In this document: positions 44,261 through 52,010 of the stretch, one piece after another | Layout: the number at the start of each line of letters is the position of its first letter | Numbering within the stretch: the stretch's first letter is position 1 | Assembly (NCBI GenBank): GCA_963779225.1 | Contig: CAVZWW010000003.1 | Span: forward strand, 2,728,001-2,792,000 | Source: CAVPCZ01 sp963779225 | GTDB taxonomy: Bacteria; Bacteroidota; Ignavibacteria; UBA10030; UBA6906 | Direction of reading: 5' to 3' | Length of the DNA: 64,000 nucleotides | Notes under the pieces: model-generated | Databases searched by the model: none | The model's input: the letters and a program-made list of their open reading frames with translations, nothing else | What the model was told of the DNA's origin: nothing | Made by a program: the position numbers and the translations under genes

Positions 44261-45322
44261 CTATCGCTGCCGTCTTCCGATCGCAATTACGGCTCGCGAG
44301 AGATCCTCGCCCACAGCGCACACAAGATCACCTCGAACGGCAACTGCATAAAAATCGCCGTATGTCAGAGCTGTCTGGTCTCGGAGGTTCCGCCAGGAAC
44401 TGCCGTTGAAATGCAGCACGTCACCATTTGACCCAACTGCAAAGATGTCGTTGACAGCATTGCCTCGGATCGCGCTGAGATATTGGATGGTGATACCGGA
44501 GCCCTGGAGTCCGTTCAGCCATTGAATGTCGTTGAGTCCGTTCTTCCCAAAGATCCCGCCGCCGGAGACGTAGTATCCACGTGAAGCGGAAAACCAGACG
44601 CCAGTGAGTGTTTGTGTGATTCCACTATCGGAGAGCGTTGTGACGGTCGTGCCCGACACTCTGAGAATGCGTCGGCCCCGGTTCGCGTAAAAAGGTTCGC
44701 TGGCCACCGCAAGGATCTCCACTGTTCCAGTTGTGGGATCCTTGGACCCCCAGATGTCTTGAATAGTGAGCGTCGTGCCGCTTTCTGTTTTTGTCCACTT
44801 GGTGCCATCAAAATGTGCGATGGACCCGTTGTCGCCGACCATGTGAAGATCCGTTGAATTGGTTCCCCAGAAGGCATGTACGCGTCCACTAAACACTCCT
44901 GCGATTGGATACGGCGTCCAGCGAGTCCCGTCCCATCGATATGGTCCCCCGGTTCCAACCCAGAAGTCATTCTCAGAGAAGGCCCATATAGCTCCGATCC
45001 CAGCGTTTGAAGCTTGTCTAGTGATGGTCCATTGCTTGCCATCCCAGATCGCGAAGTTGTACAAGATCGGGTCAAGAACACCAGAGGAGTCTTTCAGGTA
45101 GATTTCCCCTACGGCATATGCCAGCGTATCGTTCACGATCGCAACATCATACAGAGCCGAAGAACTCCCCTCCCCGAACCGCTCAACTTGCCACGTGAAG
45201 TTGTGACTGGTGGTGTCTACACCGACTGTGATCGGCTCGGTGGAATGCTCACATGTGACGCTCACCAACGCGAGCAGTGCGAGGAAGAAAGCGATGAAAT
45301 GCGAGATTGTTGTGCGGATCAT
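44261..45322 (-). CDS. Lipoprotein with propeller-like repeats
   Basis: A 353-residue protein with signal and lipobox-like site (LALVSVTCEHSTEP). The body holds repeated blade-like phrases such as GIGAIWAFSENDFWVGTGGP, VHAFWGTNSTDLHMVGDNGS and NDIFAVGSNGDVLHFNGSSW, indicating a beta-propeller. Proteins of this shape are common and unassigned in Ignavibacteria-like genomes. The 5' region of this gene is duplicated at about 40985-41190. Confidence 0.65.
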   Translation of the reverse strand: MIRTTISHFIAFFLALLALVSVTCEHSTEPITVGVDTTSHNFTWQVERFGEGSSSALYDVAIVNDTLAYAVGEIYLKDSSGVLDPILYNFAIWDGKQWTITRQASNAGIGAIWAFSENDFWVGTGGPYRWDGTRWTPYPIAGVFSGRVHAFWGTNSTDLHMVGDNGSIAHFDGTKWTKTESGTTLTIQDIWGSKDPTTGTVEILAVASEPFYANRGRRILRVSGTTVTTLSDSGITQTLTGVWFSASRGYYVSGGGIFGKNGLNDIQWLNGLQGSGITIQYLSAIRGNAVNDIFAVGSNGDVLHFNGSSWRNLRDQTALTYGDFYAVAVRGDLVCAVGEDLSRAVIAIGRRQR

Positions 45323-45773
45323 GTTGATTCGGCGCTTGCGTCAGATTGGCATTCTTATGGAGGAGGGGAGTCAGAATGCAATCGAGTCTCTGGCATGCAT
45401 CCTCTCGCCCGACATTCCAATATCATGTATCAAGATACCTAGCTGAATCGGGTTTGTCAATTGACATTGTCGTAACTCCTTATTAACTTCGAACACGATG
45501 TTTGTGGTATCTTCTTTTCAATGACGGGGGTCACCTCTTCTCTTTGCTACAGCGTTGAACTCATCCACTTGCACGCGCTGAGGCACACGCCTTTCGGATA
45601 ATTGCCACCAGGCTTCATCGTTCGCCTTGTTCCAACTGATACTTGAGATGGTGAACTCTGCCCTGTCATCCCTGCACCTTTTCAGGCATGCTTCGCACAA
45701 TCTGTACGGACTCTTTTGTAAGACACAAACCACGCGGGCGCAAGGGGGCAGCATTAAGAGGATGGATGAAACC
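45323..45773. other. Gap: leader DNA of the minus-strand lipoprotein plus unassigned sequence
   Basis: 45323-45469 repeats DNA found at 41040-41194. From 45470 the match stops at the short sequence TCAATTGACATTG, and new sequence begins that runs to 46484. 45470-45773 contains open frames but nothing gene-like before the signal peptide starting at 45774. Confidence 0.45.
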
Positions 45774-46418
45774 ATGACCAGACTATGTTTTGTGTTTCTG
45801 GCTGCACTTGTATTGGGTACTTGTATCACGATCGGTCAAGTGAGAATTGGTGTCCATGCCGGCCTGAATCTTTCGAAAGTTCTTGAGCCAGACGAGAACA
45901 GTGTCGGCGAGGCGTGGCCAATGCAGTCTCATATCTTGGGCGGAGTCGTCCTGGATCTGGAACTCACGAGCCCTTTATTACTGGCGTTGCAGGTCAATTA
46001 TACACAGATGAGCTTCGTTGCCAGCAATAGGTTTTGGGGCCTCTCTCTCACGGGGAATACGACATTCACCAATGATTACATTAATATCCCCATTTACGTT
46101 CGGTGGAGGATGGGGGAAGGTTCCCTCAGAGGATTTGTGGAGTGCGGTCCAACTGTCGCTGTTGTGGTATCAGCAGAAGCGCGAATTGAGAGCCCAGGTC
46201 TGGTGACGATCACCAGTGAAACCGGCGCTTTGTACAGGAAGGCCGGTTTGATTGCAGCGCTCGGTGGCGGTGGAGAGTACAATCTCAACGGGACATTCAC
46301 GGTCACATTGTCGGCACATTACGCGATTGGATTGTCAGAAACTTTCAGAAATGAGGAATGGTCGGGTTCAAAATCTCGTGCGCTCCAATTTGACCTGGGT
46401 CTGCTTGTTGCGATTTGA
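45774..46418 (+). CDS. Outer-membrane barrel protein (PorT-like), cassette gene
   Basis: A 214-residue protein with a signal peptide (LCFVFLAALVLGTCITIGQV). The barrel is of the PorT/OmpW-like kind common in Bacteroidota: VRIGVHAGLNLSKVLEPDE, then LLALQVNYTQMSFVAS, YINIPIYVRWRM, GGGGEYNLNGTFTVTLSAHY. The start at 45774 has GGA seven bases upstream; 45762 is an alternative. The attC-like site at 46430 follows its stop by 11 bases, as in an integron cassette. Confidence 0.65.
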   Translation: MTRLCFVFLAALVLGTCITIGQVRIGVHAGLNLSKVLEPDENSVGEAWPMQSHILGGVVLDLELTSPLLLALQVNYTQMSFVASNRFWGLSLTGNTTFTNDYINIPIYVRWRMGEGSLRGFVECGPTVAVVVSAEARIESPGLVTITSETGALYRKAGLIAALGGGGEYNLNGTFTVTLSAHYAIGLSETFRNEEWSGSKSRALQFDLGLLVAI

Positions 46419-46429
46419 AATGGACCATC

Positions 46430-46612
46430 ACCCAACCACCGCCTGCAATGACCGCGTGGGTGGCGCATCCCTTAATTGATATTGGCGAAATCGCGGTGTA
46501 CATTCGTCCATGCATCGGGGAATTAACACATGTACTTTGCAGGGCCTTTTCGTCCGGTGGATGGGGTGGCTCGTTTGTTCTGAGCGGCGCAGGTGAGCCG
46601 CGACCGTTAGGC
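46430..46612 (+). other. attC-like recombination site B
   Basis: The left box ACCCAAC (RYYYAAC type) is followed by GCCTGCAATGACCGCG. The right part GAGCGGCGCAGGTGAGCCGC precedes the right box GTTAGGC at 46606-46612. The inner arms are partly complementary, as attC hairpins are. 183 bp in total. The next gene starts 23 bases after the right box. Confidence 0.65.
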
Positions 46613-46635
46613 CGCTTGGAGGAGTCACATCACCA

Positions 46636-47049
46636 ATGTCAGCCCTTGACTTTCGAGGAACGTGGAAACTGGATCCGACGAGGTCTAATATCCCACCCAT
46701 TACGAAGAGCCAGATTCTGACGATTGACACTGACGGATTCAATGTGACGATGCGCGAAGAACTCATCAACGACAAGGATGAAACTCTAGTGATTTCGTTG
46801 ACGGGTAGATTCGATGGCAAGGACAACTCTGTGGAAGGGACGCCGTTTGCCGACACCGTATCGTATCGGCTTCTGGCACCTCGAGTGATTGAAGGTGTGG
46901 CGAAGAAAGACGGTAACATGTGTGTCAAGGAAACAGCGGTGCTTTCAGATTCAGGAAACAGCGTCAGTGTTACGTATCTGAGCTTTGATGGTGTCGGCAA
47001 AATCGTTGAGCATTTCGGCTACTTTGAGCGCGTCAGCGAACACGGGTGA
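46636..47049 (+). CDS. Small cassette protein, lipocalin-like pattern
   Basis: A 137-residue cytoplasmic-looking protein: MSALDFRGTWKLDPTRSNIP, ILTIDTDGFNVTMREELIND, LVISLTGRFDGKDN, KIVEHFGYFERVSE. The FRGTWKLDPTRS opening and regular strands resemble lipocalin-like stress or lipid-binding proteins, but the family is uncertain. TTGGAGGAG lies upstream, partly from the attC boundary. It fills the whole interval between two attC-like sites, which fits a single-gene cassette. Confidence 0.55.
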   Translation: MSALDFRGTWKLDPTRSNIPPITKSQILTIDTDGFNVTMREELINDKDETLVISLTGRFDGKDNSVEGTPFADTVSYRLLAPRVIEGVAKKDGNMCVKETAVLSDSGNSVSVTYLSFDGVGKIVEHFGYFERVSEHG

Positions 47050-47079
47050 GCAAGACCGAGGGGTGCCCAGAGTCAAGCG

Positions 47080-47159
47080 GCCCAACCAGCAATTGCACCT
47101 GATGCCGCGTGGAGTTAAACGATGCCGTGAGCGGCGCAGGTAAGGCGCGATCGTTAGGG
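47080..47159 (+). other. attC-like recombination site C
   Basis: The clearest of the sites: left box GCCCAAC, inner arm TTGCACCTGATGCCGCG, a short loop, inner arm GCGGCGCAGGTAAGGCGC, right box GTTAGGG. CACCTG-AT-GCCGC pairs with GCGGC-G-CAGGT, leaving unpaired bases as attC sites do. 80 bp. It starts 30 bases after one gene and ends 16 bases before the next. Confidence 0.72.
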
Positions 47160-47175
47160 CGCTCTCGGAGAGAAG

Positions 47176-47697
47176 ATGAAGATCCTGATCTTCAGTTGTC
47201 TGTGTGCGTTCATCATGGCAGGTTGCTCGAAGCCAACGGACGCATCGGTTTCGGAAACCCCAGGTCCCACAACTCCGTCGTGGTCGTACGATGGGAACAT
47301 GTCCTTCTCGCTCAATGGAGTCCAGCGTGCCATAGGAGTTTTCGCTCAATCGAACGGGTACGTCCAAGGTGAGGTCGTGCTCCGTGGGGGTGGGGAAGGG
47401 ATGGAGAACACGTTGATGCTGACCTTCAAGCCAAATATCGGCAGGGTGTTGAGCATCAACCGGTCCATGACGGGGTACTGGGATCTGGGGCTATGTATAC
47501 CCTTCAACAAGTATGTGCTGAGGTCTGACACGCTGAACTCCATCCGTGTGACTTCGAATGATACTATCTTGACGGGGCAATTCGATCTTATCTTCCGGCA
47601 TGAGTCAGACTCAACGCGGACGGCGGTATTCTTACATGGAACCTTCTCAGTGAAAGTTGACACCGTTTACCCATTCAAGTATTGCGTGGAAGGGTGA
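47176..47697 (+). CDS. Lipoprotein, cassette gene
   Basis: A 173-residue lipoprotein (LIFSCLCAFIMAGCSKPTDA, Cys in AGC). The body is beta-rich: WSYDGNMSFSLNGVQRAIGV, EVVLRGGGEGMENTLMLTFK and DTILTGQFDLIFRHESDSTR. No family named. GGAGAGAAG precedes the ATG. It is the only gene between attC-like sites C and D. Confidence 0.6.
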   Translation: MKILIFSCLCAFIMAGCSKPTDASVSETPGPTTPSWSYDGNMSFSLNGVQRAIGVFAQSNGYVQGEVVLRGGGEGMENTLMLTFKPNIGRVLSINRSMTGYWDLGLCIPFNKYVLRSDTLNSIRVTSNDTILTGQFDLIFRHESDSTRTAVFLHGTFSVKVDTVYPFKYCVEG

Positions 47698-47716
47698 ATT
47701 CAAATGGCGGAGCGCT

Positions 47717-47861
47717 CACCAACGCCTGCACCTGACGCCGCGTGGGGGGTGGGGCAGGAATTGACCGCGATCATTTGCCAAGTTGTATGGCTCGGGAATA
47801 GTCGTTTCTTTCAAAATGCACAATTGAGTTCGCGGCGCAGGTGAGCCGCGAGCTGTCAGGC
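47717..47861 (+). other. attC-like recombination site D
   Basis: Left box CACCAAC (one mismatch to RYYYAAC), then GCCTGCACCTGACGCCGCG. The right arm TTCGCGGCGCAGGTGAGCCG is followed by GTCAGGC, a one-base variant of GTTRRRY. CGCGGCG-CAGGTG pairs with CACCTGA-CGCCGCG leaving one bulged base. 145 bp. Confidence 0.6.
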
Positions 47862-47891
47862 AGTCACAACGATGGCGAGGAGAATCGCACA

Positions 47892-48404
47892 ATGAACAGA
47901 CTCTTTGCGTTTGCACTCCTGTGCATTTTTGCCTGGCACGGATGCACGGATCACTCGACCCAACCTGGAACATCAAGTCCCAAGTTTGCCATCTACAAGT
48001 TAGCAGACACCACACTCACAGAGGCTGCAGCACGGGATCAGTCAGTGGACAGTCTCAAGCTTTCTCCATCCCCCTTTCTGACCGAGAATGATATCGTCGC
48101 GTATTATTGGCTCACTCATTCATTTCGTGCGCGCGCAAGCATTGATTCGGCGTTCAGTCAAATGCGGCATCTGTTAGGCAAATCGGGGGGTGTTCCGTTC
48201 GTCGTTGTCGCATCGAATCGTCGCATCTACCTGGGCAGTTTCTGGTGGGGATACTCATCGTCCCTTCCTCAGGGAGCGTACATTCTCATTGGCTCGTCCT
48301 CTCCATACACTATCAGTCGCGAACCGTTAGCCCTATTGCCTGATATGAGAGGAGATCAGGCGATTCATGATGCATTGAAATCGGCTGGAGTGTTGGTTAA
48401 ATAG
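47892..48404 (+). CDS. Lipoprotein, cassette gene
   Basis: A 170-residue lipoprotein (LFAFALLCIFAWHGCTDHST). The region VAYYWLTHSFRARASIDSAF, GVPFVVVASNRRIYLGSFWW and GYSSSLPQGAYILIGSSSPY looks like a compact globular domain. No family named. Start at 47892 follows GAGGAGAATCGCACA. It lies directly after site D. The expected following attC would lie near 48450, where only a weak box (ATCAACCGCCGAG) precedes an ISb remnant. Confidence 0.6.
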   Translation: MNRLFAFALLCIFAWHGCTDHSTQPGTSSPKFAIYKLADTTLTEAAARDQSVDSLKLSPSPFLTENDIVAYYWLTHSFRARASIDSAFSQMRHLLGKSGGVPFVVVASNRRIYLGSFWWGYSSSLPQGAYILIGSSSPYTISREPLALLPDMRGDQAIHDALKSAGVLVK

Positions 48405-48779
48405 TAGGAACGGTGCTCGCGTAATCCCTTCATAAAGGAGGGAGCCGAGAGAAAAGAGATCAACCGCCGAGAGGCGTGGCCGTTGTCCCTCTCCAATATT
48501 CCAACCACAGCAGAATGTCACCATGGGTCATGATTTGAGGGTGATGTTCAGTGCGATCATGAGGTGAGCGGGGGGAGTTGTCGACCTACGAAGAGGGAAG
48601 TGCGCCCAGTTTCAATTAGAATAGTCGCATTCTCCACAGCGGGGAAATAGATTTCCCTTGGTCCACGTGTGGACTAATCGAAGATGAGCAACCTGCTCGC
48701 TTGCTATGCGGCCCTTCGGTAATAGTAGTGATGCGGCATAGTTGCAGGGCCCTGCCGCGAGGTCAAGTGCAGTAAGAGG
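48405..48779. mobile_element. ISb left-end remnant (48484-48736) in a gene-free gap
   Basis: 48484-48736 closely matches the left 255 bp of ISb copy 2, from TGTCCCTCTCCAATATTCCA through the GGGAAATAGATTTCCC palindrome to the last ~13 codons of the transposase (complement of GCGGCCCTTCGGTAATAGTA). It then stops abruptly. The rest of the element is gone. Confidence 0.75.
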
Positions 48780-49124
48780 TTAGCTGAAGCCGTCGAGGAT
48801 TTGCTTCACTGCAGATTTCATTGGAGGAAGGTCATCTGTTACTACTGACCAGACTATCTCGAGATCCACGCCAAAGTACTCATGGATAACCCGATTGCGT
48901 AGCCCGACGGCCCTCCGCCATGGGATTTGGGGATGGATGGTCCTGAAATCCTCGGGAATCCGGGATGCTGCTTCGCCGATAATTTCAAGGTTTCTCACCA
49001 CTGCGTCGACGGTTCGCGCATCTTTCACGAATGAGTCCTTGTCCATCGTCCCGATGTACGAAGTGATCTTCTCCATCGAAAGCAACATATCCTCAAGCAG
49101 GAGTTGGGGGTTGCGCTTAGACAT
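48780..49124 (-). CDS. hepT: HepT-like HEPN toxin
   Basis: A 114-residue protein of the DUF86/HepT family: PQLLLEDMLLSMEKITSYIG, VVRNLEIIGEAASRIPEDF, and the HEPN RNase motif Rx4-6H in LRNRVIHEYFGVD. It overlaps the MntA gene by 8 bases and is translated after it. In studied pairs HepT cuts RNA or is AMP-modified by MntA. A start at 49124 fits the overlap. Confidence 0.93.
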   Translation of the reverse strand: MSKRNPQLLLEDMLLSMEKITSYIGTMDKDSFVKDARTVDAVVRNLEIIGEAASRIPEDFRTIHPQIPWRRAVGLRNRVIHEYFGVDLEIVWSVVTDDLPPMKSAVKQILDGFS

Positions 49125-49407
49125 ACCGCAGATCCGGGGAGATGGATTCGTAGCCTCTCTGGTTCATAGCCCCTCGTGAAACGAGATCGACGCGGGTCCC
49201 AAGAATACTTTCCAGTTCGTCAGCCAGATCCACAAAGGCAAGTCCGACAGGACGCTCAAACTCCACCATCACATCCACGTCGCTTTCCGGGGTTTGTTCC
49301 TGTCGCACGTAGGAGCCGAAGACGGCAATGGTCCTTATGCCATACCGTTCGGAAAGAGAAGCCCTGTGATTGCCGAGAGCATCGAGTATTTGCCGGAGTG
49401 TGAGCAT
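49117..49407 (-). CDS. mntA: MntA-like nucleotidyltransferase antitoxin
   Basis: A 96-residue minimal nucleotidyltransferase. The catalytic motif is VFGSYVRQEQTPESDVDVMV (GSx9-10DxD), followed by AFVDLADELESILGTRVDLV. The start MLTLRQILDAL at 49407 is chosen over 49488 because the extra N-terminus is not family-like. It works with HepT as a toxin-antitoxin pair that stabilises mobile DNA; the mechanism in the family is AMPylation of the toxin. Confidence 0.92.
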   Translation of the reverse strand: MLTLRQILDALGNHRASLSERYGIRTIAVFGSYVRQEQTPESDVDVMVEFERPVGLAFVDLADELESILGTRVDLVSRGAMNQRGYESISPDLRYV

Positions 49408-49549
49408 ATGACTGCAATCTGGCCTTTGGTGACGACGGCATAAAGAAATATCGTGATCAAATATACGGCTCGTGGAGTAGGATGTCAAATGGACAACAGT
49501 AAGCCTTTTTGGTTGTCCGCACTATCAGTCGCGGGGGAATCAACAGGAG

Positions 49550-49975
49550 ATGTCTCTCTTCATCATTCCATCCGTGCCAGAACTCCAGCATGAATCATCC
49601 GAGTTGCGTACTGGGGAGACAAAATCGGATTATACCGGGCGGAGATCGGCTCGCGAATCGCACCTCCTACAAAATGCAGCTCTCGCCTCCGTCATCTTCG
49701 TGTCGTGCGCTTGGCCATCCATGATTGCAGAGATGCTGTGCAATCGGTACTGTAACCAGGCTGTAATGGAATTGTGTAACTCGATGCACTTGGTGGACAA
49801 GAATCTGGGAATAGTGCCCTATTTTCGCCGCATTGGGGGGTAGTTGCTTTTTTCGGGACCAAGAGGCCGGGGGTTCAAATCCCCCCGCCCCGACGAAAAA
49901 GGGCAGTTTTCTCCTCCCAAGGGTGCCCACTGTAACCAGGCTGTAATTGGAAATTGCTGTAACCAGGGTGTAATT
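49550..49975 (+). repeat. Island repeat R6 with tRNA-Pro(CGG) 3'-half core at 49852-49896
   Basis: R1/R2/R3-type left side (TGTCTCTCTTCATCATTCCA at 49550; TGTAACCAG at 49751), the tRNA-Pro core, and a right side with TGTAACCAG at 49931 and 49959. It ends near a small hairpin (GTCCGG/CCGGAC, 49979-49996). 49408-49549 has no gene. Confidence 0.75.
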
Positions 49976-50025
49976 GGAGTCCGGGAACTTCCGGACGGTC
50001 TCACCCCCAGATACGAGGTAGTACA

Positions 50026-50058
50026 AGCCGCGATGCCGTCAAGGTGTCGCGGCTTTCG
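50026..50058 (+). terminator. Terminator-like stem just before the group II intron
   Basis: AGCCGCGA (50026-50033) pairs with TCGCGGCT (50047-50054), followed by a short T run. The intron begins a few bases later. Class C introns are known to insert after such stems. Confidence 0.55.
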
Positions 50059-50062
50059 TATG

Positions 50063-51919
50063 GTACGCCCAGCATGACGTATACCTTGGAGGTGAGAGTC
50101 CTCCCGAGAGTTGACCATAGCGATCGAAGCGAAGCGCAACTGCGGAAGGGTGACTGACCGTGGGAAGGAAGCGTGGAGCGAAGCCGCGGGCCGACGCACA
50201 GAAACCGGATCAGAGGCGATGCCGATCAGGGCGAGCGAGCCATAGACCGCAAAGCTCTCATGGTCAAGGATCAGGCGTCGTAAATCCGGCGGTCGCGCGG
50301 TGAAAGGTAGACGCCTTATCTGGGGAGATCTTGCCTTACAGCTGAAAGGGTGACCCCGCTGTGAAGCTGGGGAGCAAGAAGTCAGCAGAGGGCATAATAG
50401 TCCCGCCAAAGCGGGATGAAGGCCCGAACAGAAAGAAGAGCAGAGGGAGCGATGCGCCTCAAAGGTACACGGCCCCAGATGTCCGGGCAACTGGAGCTCC
50501 CGTTGGAAGCCAGGGGTGAAACCCCGAAGCGCCAGCGGAGCGGGGAAGTACCGATGGCGACGCGCGAGACCGAAAGCTCAGGCAGAAACGATCTGATGGA
50601 ACGGGTGGTAAGCCGTCCGAACCTTCAGAACGCGTTGAAGCGTGTCAAGAGCAACAAAGGGAGTCCGGGAATCGACGGGATGACGGTCGATGAACTGAGT
50701 GCACACCTGCGGGAACACTGGGTCAAGATCCGCGAGCAACTGCTCGCGGGGACCTATAATCCCCAGAGGGTGAAGCAACAGCTCATCCCAAAGAGTGGGG
50801 GAGGGATGCGCGAGCTTGGCATCCCGACCGTGCTCGACCGGTTCATCCAGCAGGCGCTTTTACAGGTTCTGCAGTCGGACCTGGACGGGAGCTTCTCACG
50901 GCACAGTTATGGCTTCCGACCTGGACGGAGTGCGCACGAGGCAGTCTGCGCGGCGCAACGCTACGTCCAGCAAGGACGCCGCTGGGTGGTGGACGTGGAT
51001 CTGGAGAAGTTCTTCGACCGCGTCAACCACGATGTGCTGATGGGAAGACTCGCCAGGCGGACCAACGACCGCCGGGTACTGGGACTCATCCGCCGTTACC
51101 TGGAGGCGGGAGTCATGGCACACGGAGGCGTGGTGATAGAGCGGTATGAGGGCACGCCGCAAGGCGGACCTCTCTCACCACTGTTGGCAAACGTGCTGCT
51201 CGATGAGGTTGACAAGGAGTTGGAGAGGCGCGGGCACAGCTTCGTCCGTTACGCCGATGACTGTAACATTTACGTACAGACACGACGTTCGGGTGAACGG
51301 GCCATGCGACTGCTCCGACGGCTCTTCACCGGGCTGAAACTCCAGGTCAACGAATCGAAAAGTGCGGTGGATCTGGCAACGCGCCGCAAGATCCTGGGGT
51401 ACTCGTTCTGGTTCGCCCCGGGTCATGTGGTGAAACGCCGGGTGAGTAGGAAATCACTCCAGGTGATGAAAGACCGCGTTCGTCGGATCACCAAGCGAAC
51501 GCGGGGACGGAGTATCGCCACGGTTGCTGCTGAACTACGGAGCTATCTCGTGGGTTGGAACGAATACTACCGACTTGCGGACACTCCGAGAATCTTCAGT
51601 GATCTTGACGAATGGATACGTCATCGTCTACGCGCGCTCCACCTGAAGCAGTGGAAACGCGGTCCGACCATCTTCCGGGAGCTACGCGCCCGCGGGATGT
51701 CGGTCGACTCCGCCGCACGGGTGGCCGCCAACGGCCGACGATGGTGGAGGAACTCCGCCAAGCTCATCCACCTTGCGCTCCCGACACGCTACTTCGACCA
51801 GCTTGGCGTCCCGCGGCTGGCTGCATCAAGTTCCACTTTCTGAACCGCCCGGTGCGGACCCGCATGCCGGGTGGTGTGGCAGGGGTCGTCGGGGATTACC
51901 CGACGCCCCTATGCCGATT
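50063..51919 (+). mobile_element. Group II intron, class-C-like, apparently complete
   Basis: The 5' end GTACGCCCAGCATG and GGAGGTGAGAGTCCTCC are intron-like. A ribozyme region of about 390 bases precedes the intron-encoded protein. After its stop come a domain-V-like hairpin (CGCCCGGTGCGGACC, GCATGCCGGGTGG) and a domain-VI-like stem (GGGGTCGTCGGG / CCCGACGCCCC), ending CTATGCCGATT. Total about 1.86 kb, usual for class C. Exact ends are estimated to a few bases. Confidence 0.75.
50452..51843 (+). CDS. ltrA: Group II intron reverse transcriptase/maturase
   Basis: A 463-residue intron-encoded protein. RT domain: NKGSPGIDGMTVDELSAHLR (RT-0/1), QLLAGTYNPQRVKQQLIPK, RELGIPTVLDRFIQQALLQV, SYGFRPGRSAHEAV, VDVDLEKFFDRVNHD, GTPQGGPLSPLLANVLL, and the catalytic RYADD near residue 267. 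The maturase X domain includes YLVGWNEYYRLADTP. No endonuclease domain follows, as in class C. The start at 50452 follows AGAGG; 50416 is also open. It looks functional. Confidence 0.92.
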   Translation: MRLKGTRPQMSGQLELPLEARGETPKRQRSGEVPMATRETESSGRNDLMERVVSRPNLQNALKRVKSNKGSPGIDGMTVDELSAHLREHWVKIREQLLAGTYNPQRVKQQLIPKSGGGMRELGIPTVLDRFIQQALLQVLQSDLDGSFSRHSYGFRPGRSAHEAVCAAQRYVQQGRRWVVDVDLEKFFDRVNHDVLMGRLARRTNDRRVLGLIRRYLEAGVMAHGGVVIERYEGTPQGGPLSPLLANVLLDEVDKELERRGHSFVRYADDCNIYVQTRRSGERAMRLLRRLFTGLKLQVNESKSAVDLATRRKILGYSFWFAPGHVVKRRVSRKSLQVMKDRVRRITKRTRGRSIATVAAELRSYLVGWNEYYRLADTPRIFSDLDEWIRHRLRALHLKQWKRGPTIFRELRARGMSVDSAARVAANGRRWWRNSAKLIHLALPTRYFDQLGVPRLAASSSTF

Positions 51920-52010
51920 GTGGGTGTACACCAGTACGGGGTCAAGATCGTTGTCGCAGTTCGTCTTCCGGCTCGACGACTTCCTCGCCGGGCTTCTGGG
52001 AACTGAGGAG

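Noticed and set aside
18702..49975. CRISPR array
   Set aside because: The repeats are hundreds of bases long, few and kilobases apart; no short regularly spaced repeat set and no cas genes were seen.
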